A DNA stretch of 64,000 nucleotides from a bacterium (GTDB taxonomy: Bacteria; CAIWAD01). Position 1 is the stretch's first letter. Each line of letters starts with the position of its first letter. Position numbers and translations under genes: made by a program. Shown here piece after piece: positions 42,799-51,555 of the stretch. Under the pieces are notes generated by a model. It ran no database searches, was not told the DNA's origin, and saw only the letters and a list, made by a program, of their open reading frames with translations. The stretch is from contig JAUXWS010000059.1 of the NCBI GenBank assembly GCA_030685015.1, positions 124,001 to 188,000 of the forward strand, in the 5' to 3' direction.

Positions 42799-44902
42799 GC
42801 AGGCTCCGCCCCCGCGCGTCCCTGGATGCCGCCCTGCCCTCGGCGGCAATCCCGCCCGCCCCCTGCTCGTGTTGTCGGCCGCTCTCCTGGGCCTGCTGCT
42901 GCTGGCCGGCCCTTTGCTGCACCAGGGCGACAGCGGCGAGGCGGCGGGTTCGCCGGAACCACCCCGTCCTGCCATCGTCATCGCGCCCATCGGGCCTTTG
43001 CTGGCGGAGCGCACCCGCTTCACCGCCGGATTCGGCGAGCCGCGCAGCCTGCGCCTGCATGCCGGCGTGGACTTCTCCACCAACCAGCGCACGGGCATGC
43101 CCGTGCTGGCGCCGGCCGGGGGCTGGCTCTCGCGCATCGCCGCCGACTACACGGGTTATGGCCTGCAGCTCATGCTGACCGACTCCCTGGGCCGCCGCCA
43201 CCTCTTCGCCCATTTGAAGGCCTTTCGCGCGGACGTGGAGGCGGAGCTGGAGCGCCTGCGCCAGGAAAGCGGCCTCTACCCGCAGCTCCTGCATCCCCAC
43301 CCCGGCGCCTTCCCGGTACGTGGCGGCGAGGTGATCGCCTGGAGCGGCGACACGGGCATCGGCTCCGCCCATCTGCATTATGAGCTGCGCTCCACCGACG
43401 AGGACCGCTGCTGGAATCCCCTCCGCCACGGGATGGCTCTGCCCGACAACCTGCCCCCCGCCATCGAGGGGCTGGCCCTGGTCCCGCTGATGGTCGGCTC
43501 CCGCGTGGAGGGAGGACTCTTCCCGCACCGCCTGGCGCCGCTCCAGTCAGGCTCCGGGCGCTACCAGGCGCCCGACACGTTGGACTGCCAGGGAGCGGTG
43601 GGGCTTGCCCTCCAGGTCATCGACCGCCTGCCCGGCACGGGAGGCCGCCTGCCCGTCTGGAGGGTGGCGCTGGTGGAGGAGGGCGACACCCTCTTCAACA
43701 TCCGCCTGGATTCCTTTCCCCTGGACCACAACCCGCAGAGCGGACGCCTCTTCCACCGATGGTTGAAGTGGGAGAGCGGGCAGCACCACATGCGGCTCTG
43801 GGGAGATGGCGGTGGACTGGGCTTGTGGGACCAGGCGGCGGGCGACGGCGTCCTGCGCCCCGATCCGACCCGCCCCCTGCGTCACCTGGAGATCCTGGTC
43901 TGGGACGCCGCGGAGAACCCGGCCCGGCTCAACCTGCTGCTCCGGCAGCGACCCGGCCGCCCGCTGGATCCCGTCTTCTCGGCCGGACGGGCCGGCGGCC
44001 AGGCTGGAGAGAAGGAGAAGGCGGCCTGGTCCCTGTTCCCCTTGCCGGATGGCCTGCATCTGCGCCTGGCGCCGCTGCCGGCCTCGGCCGCCGCGCGATG
44101 CCCCGTGCTGGTGGCCGGAGCGGACACGCTGCGCGCATGGGGCCAGTGGCGCGCTCGCGGCTGGGAATGGGCGCTGGACAAAGGGGAGGAAGCCCGCGCC
44201 CTGGCCCACGGCCAATTGGAAGTGGGGGACCGGCGGGATCTGCCGACGCTGGCGCTGCGGGGATTGCGCCTGGAACCTGATCGGGCGGTCCGCTGGCGAC
44301 ACCCGGATGGCGGCCTGGGCATCGTGGCCGACAGCGCAACAGTGGAGCAATCCACCCTGCTCCTCGTCAACGGTTGGCGTGACGCCCGGCGACCCTTCAC
44401 CCTGGATCCCCCCCACCTGCAACTGGAGCGGCCCCTGACGCTGGAGCTGGAGTTGGAAGCCTGGCCGGCTGACGACTGGGCGGAGCTGGCTCTTTTCCAG
44501 GCGGGAGCGAAGGGACAGCCGGCCTCCCTCGTCGCGGGAGGGGGCGGGCGCGAACGCAACCTGTTCAGGACGACGGTGGGGCGCACGGGCGACTATGTCC
44601 TCCACGCGGACCGGAGCGGCCCTGCCGTCACGCTGCACAAGCCGGGTACGAAGTCCGGCCGCCATCCGACCCGGCCCACCCTCGTCTGGACCATCGGGGA
44701 CGACCCGTCCGGCATTGCCAACGTGGAGCTGCGCGAGGGCGGACGGCGCCACTATCCGCATTATGAACCGGATACGCGGCGGGTGGAGTTCAGGCCGGAT
44801 CGGCCCTGGGATCCGGGCGAGCATGAAGTGGAGCTGCGCGTGCGGGATCGCTCCGGCAACGAGACCATCCTGTCGTCCACCATCCGGATCGCCAAGCCCT
44901 GA
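42791..44902 (+). CDS. M23-family peptidase domain protein, membrane-anchored
   Basis: 703 residues. One N-terminal membrane helix (PLLVLSAALLGLLLLAGPLL) is followed by an M23/LytM domain at about 65-215: TAGFGEPRSLRLHAGVDFST holds the zinc His and Asp, LMLTDSLGRRHLFAHLKAF the next His, and GSAHLHYELR the HxH pair, so the site looks intact. The remaining 480 residues are beta-rich Ig-like domains ending VELRVRDRSGNETILSSTIR. It probably cuts peptidoglycan cross-links or regulates another hydrolase. GTG start overlapping the previous gene by eight bases. Confidence 0.85.
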   Translation: MIEQAPPPRVPGCRPALGGNPARPLLVLSAALLGLLLLAGPLLHQGDSGEAAGSPEPPRPAIVIAPIGPLLAERTRFTAGFGEPRSLRLHAGVDFSTNQRTGMPVLAPAGGWLSRIAADYTGYGLQLMLTDSLGRRHLFAHLKAFRADVEAELERLRQESGLYPQLLHPHPGAFPVRGGEVIAWSGDTGIGSAHLHYELRSTDEDRCWNPLRHGMALPDNLPPAIEGLALVPLMVGSRVEGGLFPHRLAPLQSGSGRYQAPDTLDCQGAVGLALQVIDRLPGTGGRLPVWRVALVEEGDTLFNIRLDSFPLDHNPQSGRLFHRWLKWESGQHHMRLWGDGGGLGLWDQAAGDGVLRPDPTRPLRHLEILVWDAAENPARLNLLLRQRPGRPLDPVFSAGRAGGQAGEKEKAAWSLFPLPDGLHLRLAPLPASAAARCPVLVAGADTLRAWGQWRARGWEWALDKGEEARALAHGQLEVGDRRDLPTLALRGLRLEPDRAVRWRHPDGGLGIVADSATVEQSTLLLVNGWRDARRPFTLDPPHLQLERPLTLELELEAWPADDWAELALFQAGAKGQPASLVAGGGGRERNLFRTTVGRTGDYVLHADRSGPAVTLHKPGTKSGRHPTRPTLVWTIGDDPSGIANVELREGGRRHYPHYEPDTRRVEFRPDRPWDPGEHEVELRVRDRSGNETILSSTIRIAKP

Positions 44903-44936
44903 TCCTGGCAAGGCGCAACTGATCGGCGATTGTCAC

Positions 44937-44964
44937 TTGACTCTCTGCGGATTCGAGTTATATT
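44937..44964 (+). promoter_or_regulatory. putative sigma70-type promoter of cytochrome cluster B
   Basis: TTGACT (44937-44942), a 16-base spacer, and TATATT (44959-44964), in an AT-rich island inside GC-rich DNA about 190 bases before the first ATG of the cytochrome operon. The leader would be about 180 nucleotides. Inferred from sequence alone. Confidence 0.6.
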
Positions 44965-45153
44965 GTCAAAGTGCTAACAGTTTTGAATCTGAACCGCCCC
45001 GAGATTGTGGCAGAACAGTTCAATACTATAGCCCAATCTGTCGATGGAAGGGTCGGCGTGACAGGATCGCAGGGGCGCTGGACGCCTCACGCGCCAACAG
45101 GAACCACCTTGTCTCGCTACATTCTGTTAGCCAAGTAACACCAGGAAGGTGTC

Positions 45154-46713
45154 ATGGCAATGCACTCCACAGCAGGCGGTTCTTGGCGCATCCTTGTTGC
45201 CGTGCTGGCCATGGTGATGCTGCAAGGCTGCGAGCGCATCAGTCCAGTGGGGCGGGATCCCGCCCTGGGCGCTGATGCCGTTGTCCTCACCTGCGAGAGC
45301 TGTCATACCACCCGCTCCTACCTGCGCCGGCTGGCCCTGGAAGAGGAGAGCGGCGGCGGTGGGGGCGGTGGCTGAGGCGGCTCGGTGGCTCCGTTGGAGC
45401 CATTCGAGAAGGTGTTCATCAACGCCGCCAGCTACGCCGAGGTGGATCCCCGCCACGCGGCCATCGGCTGCGTCACCTGCCACGGCGGCACGGAGCCGGT
45501 GGTGGCCGCCAGCGAGGCGCGGGACGACCTTTGGGTGGCCATGGCGTCCGCCCACGAGTTCACGGTGGAATACACGGGCAACGGCACCGTCATCCGGCGC
45601 AAGCCGGCGGTCAAGGGCGTGGTGCGCGATCCCTCCGCCCAGGCCGAGCTGAACTGCAATGGAGCGGGATGCCACTCCACCATCGTGGAGCTGAACGCCA
45701 CCTCCATGCACACGCAGCTCTGGGGAGAGAAACACAAGGTGGCCCTGCGCGCCGGCTACGAGCGCTTCGAGGACTGCCCGCAGCTGCTCAAGGACGGCTA
45801 CAACGGCGAGTGCACCAGCTGCCACACCACGTGCGGCCAGTGCCATGTCTCGCGGCCCAACTCCGTGCACGGCGGCCTCCTGGAGAGTCACCGTTTCAAG
45901 CGCACGCCGGAGATCGAGAACAACTGCACGGCCTGCCACGGCAGCCGCGTGGGCAACGACTTCACCGGCCACCTGGAGGGCAACCAGCCCGACGTCCATT
46001 ACGACCTGGGCTATGACTGCTTCTTCTGTCACCGGGAGAACCTGCATGGGGATGGGCGGATGGACTACACCACCCGCTATGAAGTGGCAGGCCTGCCGCA
46101 GTGTGTCAATTGCCACCAGCTGGCGTCCGACGACAACCTCTTCCACGAATACCATTGGCCCAGCGGCAATTCCATCGAAGAGGGCCTTTCCTGCCACGTC
46201 TGCCACAGCCAGCCCTACACCAATTGTCTCAACTGCCATGCGGGCGGGGTGTGGAGCAGCGGCAATCCCGAGGGCTACGCCGAGTACGGCGACTTCCGCA
46301 TCGGGCGCAACACGGGGCAGTGGCCCAACCATCCCGTCTCCAAGGAGGAGTGGGTGACGGTGCGTCACATCCCGGTCATCAAGGACGGATTCCGGGAGTG
46401 GGGCTGGCCCGTCCTGGACAACTGGGTCGCCTTCGAGACCTGGGAGTACGCCAGCCCGCACAACATCCAGCGCTACACGCCGCAGACGGAGATCGCGCTG
46501 GTCAATCCCGCCTATTCCATGGCCGACTGCTGGATGAACTGCCATGTGCAGGGTCCGCACGAGACGGTGAACGCCGGTCGCTTCCTGTGGTTGAGCCATT
46601 TGGACAGCCTGAAGCACCACGTGACCGGCCTGGAGGACGCGGACGAATACGTGCGGGCCAACCGGCGGGTGGCGGTGGATGACAGCATCAGCCGTTATTG
46701 GAACCGCCACTAA
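45154..46713 (+). CDS. selenocysteine-containing multihaem cytochrome c lipoprotein
   Basis: 519 residues counting Sec at residue 74 (TGA 45373-45375); the frame before and after is the same. A lipoprotein signal (LVAVLAMVMLQGC) anchors it to a membrane. Haem 1 is CESCH, then a glycine run SGGGGGGG-U-GGSVAPLEPFEKV. The later motifs are CVTCH, CNGAGCH (CX4CH), CTSCH, CGQCH, CTACH, CFFCH, CVNCH, CHVCH, CLNCH and CWMNCH (CX3CH), so up to eleven haems. Translating only from 45385 would leave a cytochrome without export signal, while the first part alone ends in oligoglycine, so one recoded gene fits best. AGGAAGG precedes the ATG. It heads the conduit operon. Role: surface or periplasmic redox protein; substrate unknown. 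Confidence 0.82.
45386..45402 (+). promoter_or_regulatory. putative bacterial SECIS hairpin for the UGA at 45373-45375
   Basis: Ten nucleotides after UGA begins a perfect 7-base stem UGGCUCC-GUU-GGAGCCA, extendable by G-U wobble pairs. The loop G and U are at +18 and +19, the same positions as in the two thioredoxin-like genes, although the sequence is unrelated. Confidence 0.75.
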
Positions 46714-46770
46714 GGGTCTGCCGGGCTTGGGCATGCCGCTGGTTGAGTGAAATTGATTGAAGGAGCGCAT

Positions 46771-47976
46771 GTGGGACGACACATTCACCTGTGTGCGATG
46801 GTTTTCGCCAGCGGGCTGCTGCTAGGCCTTGGCTGCTCAGATGACGAAGACGCCAACGCCAGGCCTCAAATCCAATCCCTGACGGCCAGCAACTTGAATC
46901 CGGCCCCGGCGGAGACGATCACCTTGACCTGTGAGGCGACGGATGCCGACGGCGACGAGTTGTCCTACGCCTGGCGGGCCAACGGACTCCCTTTCGGGGC
47001 CGATGCCGCCCAGGTCCAGTGGCAAGCGCCGGCGTCCAGCGGCCTGGTCACAGTGTCGGTCACGGTGTCGGACGGCATCGACACGGCCAGTCGCTCACTT
47101 CCGATCCAGGTCGGGCAGAACGAGTTCGCCCTGCTCACGGGCGTGACCGATCCCTCCTTTCCGGCCTGGAACGTCGATTGGCTCAAGGAGCCGACCTACG
47201 TCTACAACCATCAGGCGCAGCTCTTCATCGTTGATCTGCGCAGCTCGCTCGCCTACGCCAACGGCCACATCACGGGCGCCCGCAACACCAGCGTGGCCAA
47301 CCTGGCCGCCTATGTCGCCGCCAACAACTCGGGGGGAGATGAGATCGCCCTGGTCTGCGACACAGGCCAGATCGCCGCCTTCGCCGCCATGGGCTTGCGC
47401 ATGCTGGGGCACGACGCCTTCTGCATGAAATGGGGCATGGCCGGGTGGAACGATCTGCTGGCAGGGCCGTGGGATTCCGGCATCAGCAATCAATACGCGA
47501 ACATCATGTCCAACAGCGCCAGCCCGAACCTGCCCGTCAACAACTGGCCGACCCTGGCCACCGGGTTGTCCAGCGGACAAGCCATCCTGCAGGCGCGCGT
47601 GGCGGCCATCTTCGCCGAGGGGTTCGGGAACAACGTGATCAACGCCTATGAAGTGATGGACAGCCCTGGCACCTATCACATCCACAACTACTGGGTGACC
47701 CAGGACTACGAGGATGTCGGACACATCGCCGGCAGCTACCAGTTGACACCGGGCGCCGTCACCACGGCCACCGCCCTGTCCGCCCTGCACCCCACTCAAA
47801 TCAACGTCTTGTACTGCTGGACAGGCCATACCAGCGCATTCGTCGGCTTCTACCTCAATGTCTTGGGGTACGACCTTCTGAGCATGCGGTTCGGGGCCAA
47901 CGCCCTCATGCATGACGACCTGCCCCGGGAGCGGTGGGTGCATCAAGGGCACAACTTCCCGACGGTCACCAACTGA
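46771..47976 (+). CDS. lipoprotein with PKD-like domain and two rhodanese domains
   Basis: 401 residues. A lipoprotein signal (FASGLLLGLGC) is followed by an Ig/PKD-like domain (AETITLTCEATDADGDELSYAW). Rhodanese 1 has LFIVDLRSSLAYANGHITGA and the active cysteine in IALVCDTGQIAA. Rhodanese 2 has AYEVMDSPGTYHIHNYWVTQ, HIAGSYQLTPGA and cysteine in NVLYCWTGHTSA. Rhodaneses transfer sulfane sulfur; rhodanese-like lipoproteins also occur in putative outer-membrane conduit clusters (ext) of Geobacter. The start GTG at 46771 has AAGGAG six bases upstream. It follows the Sec-cytochrome by 57 bases. Confidence 0.88.
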   Translation: MGRHIHLCAMVFASGLLLGLGCSDDEDANARPQIQSLTASNLNPAPAETITLTCEATDADGDELSYAWRANGLPFGADAAQVQWQAPASSGLVTVSVTVSDGIDTASRSLPIQVGQNEFALLTGVTDPSFPAWNVDWLKEPTYVYNHQAQLFIVDLRSSLAYANGHITGARNTSVANLAAYVAANNSGGDEIALVCDTGQIAAFAAMGLRMLGHDAFCMKWGMAGWNDLLAGPWDSGISNQYANIMSNSASPNLPVNNWPTLATGLSSGQAILQARVAAIFAEGFGNNVINAYEVMDSPGTYHIHNYWVTQDYEDVGHIAGSYQLTPGAVTTATALSALHPTQINVLYCWTGHTSAFVGFYLNVLGYDLLSMRFGANALMHDDLPRERWVHQGHNFPTVTN

Positions 47977-48026
47977 CCAGGCCGGGGCCGTGGCGTGACG
48001 TCGCCAATAGATGACGCGGGGAGACC

Positions 48027-48959
48027 TTGACCTTCTCCGATCTTTCTTGGACGAAGCGGGCGGCGCTGGTGGCAGCGCTGCTTGTCGGCCTCATGTATGC
48101 GACGACAGGGATCGCTCCCGCCGCCGATCCCGGCAAGTCCTCCTGCGGGCTGTGCCTGCCCCTTTCGACCGCTCGCGCCGAGGCGCCGCCGCCGCCGGTC
48201 CACCATCATGTGAGCATCCCCGGCAAGGTCAACCCGCACGGGCGGAGCGGCCGCTGCGCCTCCTGCCACCTGCCCGGCCGCGAACCGGCGGCCGAGAGCT
48301 GGCGTCCCGGCGCCTGCCTGGAATGCCATGACGCCCAGGCCCACCTGCGGGCGATCCATCCCACGGACTTCGCGGGGGACAGCCCGAAAGCGCCTGCCTT
48401 CGCCGGGGCGCCCCTGCAGGATGGCCGCTCCACCTGCCTGACCTGCCATGCCGTCCACTGCGCCCCGGAGACCAGGCACCGCGTCTCGCGGGAGAACCGC
48501 AGCATGCTGCGCGGCGGCCCCTGGCCCCGGGAGACGGATTTCTGCTACCAGTGCCACGACCGCGGCCTCTACCAACCGGTCAATCCCCATCTTGCCGGAG
48601 CGGAGGGCCGGGTCTGCTGGTACTGCCATGTTGGCAGCGGAGGGACGGGCCCCGTCCCGGGCACCGACCTGCAGTTGCTGCAGGGCGAGCTGTGCCTGAA
48701 GTGCCACAAGGACGTCAAGCACGAGCGGGAGCACATGGGCCGCTCGGTGCTGCACAACCGGCTGAAGATGGACACGGCCGCCGCGCTGGCGAGCTTCCAG
48801 GCCGGGAGTGGCGTCGTGCTGCCCCTGGATCCCGAGGGCCGGGTGGCCTGCGCCACCTGCCACAGCCCCAATCCCGCCTGCTCGCGGGGCGCACCGCCGG
48901 CCTCGAAGCTGCTGCGGGCAGCCAAGGAACGGATCTGTTATGCCTGTCATGACTTGTAG
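48027..48959 (+). CDS. 8-haem c-type cytochrome
   Basis: 310 residues with a signal peptide (about residues 10-33), a proline-rich linker, and eight CXXCH motifs: CASCH, CLECH, CLTCH, CYQCH, CWYCH, CLKCH, CATCH, CYACH. Pairing of motifs and the CLKCHKDVKHEREHMG block resemble doubled-CXXCH proteins that deliver electrons in the periplasm. The TTG start at 48027 after GGGGAGACC is the best available; an ATG at 48011 lies in another frame. The stop overlaps the next gene by 20 bases. Confidence 0.82.
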   Translation: MTFSDLSWTKRAALVAALLVGLMYATTGIAPAADPGKSSCGLCLPLSTARAEAPPPPVHHHVSIPGKVNPHGRSGRCASCHLPGREPAAESWRPGACLECHDAQAHLRAIHPTDFAGDSPKAPAFAGAPLQDGRSTCLTCHAVHCAPETRHRVSRENRSMLRGGPWPRETDFCYQCHDRGLYQPVNPHLAGAEGRVCWYCHVGSGGTGPVPGTDLQLLQGELCLKCHKDVKHEREHMGRSVLHNRLKMDTAAALASFQAGSGVVLPLDPEGRVACATCHSPNPACSRGAPPASKLLRAAKERICYACHDL

Positions 48960-49980
48960 TCGACCGCGGGTCCGTCCGGGCTGCCGGCTTTTGCCCATGC
49001 TGCTCGTACTGGCGGCAACGGTGACAGCCCATGCCCGCCTGGCGGACTCCGAGAACTGCGAGCTGTGCCACGGTCTGCCGCTGCTGGCACGCCTCGACGA
49101 AGGGGGCCAGCTGCGGCTCTTCGAGGTCAGCGCCACCATGGTGCAGCACTCTTCGCACCGCGGCATCGGCTGCCGGGACTGTCACAGCGACATCGACGCC
49201 TTTCCCCACCCCGAGCGCGTCCAGCCTGTGGATTGCGGCAAGACCTGTCACGTCAACCGGCCCTTCGAACTGACCGTCTTCTCCCACCGCGCCGAGGTGG
49301 AAGCGCTGGCCCTCAGTATCCACGGCCGCAACGACAAGGAGAACGAGGAGACCAACGCCGCCAAGCCCACCTGCAAGTACTGCCACGGCAGCCACCTGAT
49401 GGCCCAGCCATCCCAGCGGGTGCAGGAGCAGGCGCGGCACTGTGCCAGTTGCCACGACGGCAACTCCCTGGAGAGCGTCATCGAGCATGTGGACCGCCAC
49501 ACCTCCCACCGCAGCGCCGAGAACTCGATCAACATCGTCAAGCTCTGCGCCAGCTGCCATGGGGACGCCACCCTGATGGAGAGCGTCAATTTGAGCAGCA
49601 CGCAGGTGGCGGGGTTCCAGCATCACTTCCACGGCAAGGCGATGCGGCGCGGTCTGGACGGAGTGGCCAATTGCGCCGATTGCCACACCAGCCACCTGGT
49701 GTTGCCCCAGGACGACCCGGCGTCCACCCTCTCGACGGCGAACATCCGCCAGACATGCGGCACCGTCAATTGCCACGTCAATCCCAGCCTCGAATTCGCC
49801 CGCTCGGCCATTCATTCGCAGCCCACGATGAAAAGCAATCCCGTCGTCTACGCCGTGAGCTGGGGATTCATCCTGCTCACGGCCATCACCATGGCCCTGC
49901 TTTTCAGCCACATCCTGCTGGATTTTGGCCGCTGGCTGCACGACCGCTTCACGACGGGAGGGCGCCATGAGGGTAAGTGA
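48940..49980 (+). CDS. octahaem c-type cytochrome with C-terminal membrane helix
   Basis: 346 residues. A signal peptide is followed by CELCH, CRDCH, CGKTCH (CX3CH), CKYCH, CASCH, CASCH, CADCH and CGTVNCH (CX4CH), then one membrane helix (VVYAVSWGFILLTAITMALL). The motif order, including the CX3CH at place 3 and the CX4CH at place 8, is identical to the N-terminal third of the fused protein at 51555-54131. It is the first of a three-gene set (octahaem c, cytochrome b, trihaem c) joined by overlaps. It likely passes electrons from the cytochrome b into the periplasm. Confidence 0.87.
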   Translation: MPVMTCSRPRVRPGCRLLPMLLVLAATVTAHARLADSENCELCHGLPLLARLDEGGQLRLFEVSATMVQHSSHRGIGCRDCHSDIDAFPHPERVQPVDCGKTCHVNRPFELTVFSHRAEVEALALSIHGRNDKENEETNAAKPTCKYCHGSHLMAQPSQRVQEQARHCASCHDGNSLESVIEHVDRHTSHRSAENSINIVKLCASCHGDATLMESVNLSSTQVAGFQHHFHGKAMRRGLDGVANCADCHTSHLVLPQDDPASTLSTANIRQTCGTVNCHVNPSLEFARSAIHSQPTMKSNPVVYAVSWGFILLTAITMALLFSHILLDFGRWLHDRFTTGGRHEGK

Positions 49981-50755
49981 CCGCATCCGCGTCATCGGCG
50001 AACGCCGCGAGTATCTGCGCTTCACCACTTCGCAACGCCTGCAGCACGTCTTCATGTTCGTGCCCTTCACCGTCCTGGTGGTGACGGGCTTTCCCATCAA
50101 GTTCCCTGACAGCTCTTTCTGGACCTGGGTGGTGGACGTGTTCGGGGGAATTGGAAACATCCGCAGCCTGCACCGCATCGCCGCGGTGGTGATGATCGTC
50201 GACTTCTGCTTCCATGTCGTCTATATGCTGTTCAACATCGTTCGCAACCGCACGAGAGTGAAGGACATGCATCTGCTGCCCGACCGGCAGGACCTGCGCG
50301 ACATCCGGGACAACCTGCGCCACTTCCTGTTCCTCACGGACGAGCGGCCGCGCTTCCGCCGCTTTTCCTACCTGGAGAAGTTCGACTACTGGGCGGTCTT
50401 CTGGGGCATGTTCATCATGGCCGGCAGCGGACTCATCCTCTGGCATCCGGAGGAGGCGGGGCGCTGGCTGCCCGCCTCGGCGATCCAGATCGCTTACGTG
50501 GCGCACAGCGACGAGGCGCTCCTCGCCTTCCTCGCCATCGTCATCTGGCACTTCTACAACGTGCACTTCAATCCCCGCGTCTGGCCGGCCAACAAAGTGT
50601 GGTACAAGGGCGCCCTGTCCGAGGAGCGCATGCGGGAGGAGCACCCCCGGGAGCTTGAGGAGATTCTCGAACAACTGAAGCGGGGCCGGCAGCGGCGGCA
50701 CGACGATGTGGGCGATGGTCAAGGGCCACAGGACGGCCGGGACGGTGGGGCATGA
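49967..50755 (+). CDS. membrane cytochrome b (b561/FdnI-like)
   Basis: 262 residues with four membrane helices. Histidines positioned as b-haem ligands occur in SQRLQHVFMF, RSLHRIAAVV, FCFHVVYM, VAHSDEALLAF and WHFYNVHF. Each has an equivalent in the central part of the fused protein downstream (ISHVIMF, WSHRVAAI, YHVGYAL, VHSLEAI, WHFWNVHW). It probably oxidises quinol and passes electrons to the octahaem protein encoded upstream, whose gene it overlaps by 14 bases. GGGAGG precedes the ATG. Confidence 0.87.
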   Translation: MRVSDRIRVIGERREYLRFTTSQRLQHVFMFVPFTVLVVTGFPIKFPDSSFWTWVVDVFGGIGNIRSLHRIAAVVMIVDFCFHVVYMLFNIVRNRTRVKDMHLLPDRQDLRDIRDNLRHFLFLTDERPRFRRFSYLEKFDYWAVFWGMFIMAGSGLILWHPEEAGRWLPASAIQIAYVAHSDEALLAFLAIVIWHFYNVHFNPRVWPANKVWYKGALSEERMREEHPRELEEILEQLKRGRQRRHDDVGDGQGPQDGRDGGA

Positions 50756-51555
50756 ACACCAGAGCCGTGGGACGGATCCTTTACGCCCTGGCCGTGTTCG
50801 CCGTGGGCAGCGCCATTTCCATCCTCTTGGTGCGATGGGCGAATCAGCCCCACCGCGCGGACGAGGAGGCGGCCCCGGACAAGCGCCAGTTCGCCGACCA
50901 CATCCGCCAGTTGGAGAGCTGGTTCGAGGATTACCGCAACCAGGAGCGGCACTTCCACACCATCGAGATCCACCCCCTGCTTCCTCTGGGACAGCAAGAG
51001 GCCTGCCTGACCTGCCATCCCCTCTTCCCGCACACCAAGGATGCCAAGCGCCGGGCCTTCTACAACCAGCACTCCCACTTCCTCAGCTGCCTGGCCTGCC
51101 ACCTGGACGACGAATCGAGGGGAAGGACGCGCCTGGAGTGGACCACCTTCGGGGTTGAGAACTCGATCACGGCCCGCGGCCCCTACGGACTGGAACGTCT
51201 GGAGAACGGCGGTCTGACGGGCGCGGGGAACTATATAAGCCGGATGGTGCCTGTGCTGTCCGCAGGTGGAAGCTCCACGCTGCTCTTCACTCCCTACGAC
51301 GACAAGCGCTACCAGGCCTTCCGCGCCGACGCCGAGGGCGGACTTGAGATCGATGAGGCCGAATTCCGGGAGTTCGCCGAGGAGCATGTGGGCGACAAGC
51401 CGCTGGCCTGCCTGTCTTGTCATGCCCCGGAGACGGAGTTCCCCTGGAGCCCCCTCGGCTTCAGCCAGGGCCGCATCCACGAGTTGACACACTCCGCCGC
51501 GGTGGGCATGGTGGAGAACTACGAGCCATTCCACTTCCCGATCCTGGAGGACTGA
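50752..51555 (+). CDS. trihaem c-type cytochrome with N-terminal membrane anchor
   Basis: 267 residues. One N-terminal helix (ILYALAVFAVGSAISILLV) anchors a periplasmic domain with CLTCH in HPLLPLGQQEACLTCHPLFPH, CLACH in HSHFLSCLACHLDD, and CLSCH near the end. It matches the C-terminal third of the fused protein downstream (LLCHSLLPH; LHSRFMSCEGCHAH; FDEGRIRQLRSSA against FSQGRIHELTHSA). The start overlaps the cytochrome b stop (ATGA) and the stop overlaps the next start (TGATG). Confidence 0.87.
   Translation: MNTRAVGRILYALAVFAVGSAISILLVRWANQPHRADEEAAPDKRQFADHIRQLESWFEDYRNQERHFHTIEIHPLLPLGQQEACLTCHPLFPHTKDAKRRAFYNQHSHFLSCLACHLDDESRGRTRLEWTTFGVENSITARGPYGLERLENGGLTGAGNYISRMVPVLSAGGSSTLLFTPYDDKRYQAFRADAEGGLEIDEAEFREFAEEHVGDKPLACLSCHAPETEFPWSPLGFSQGRIHELTHSAAVGMVENYEPFHFPILED

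Noticed and set aside
46714-46745. Sixth copy of the dispersed repeat (GTCTGCCGGGCTTGGGCATG)
   Set aside because: Too many mismatches to the core to count as a member without a genome-wide profile.
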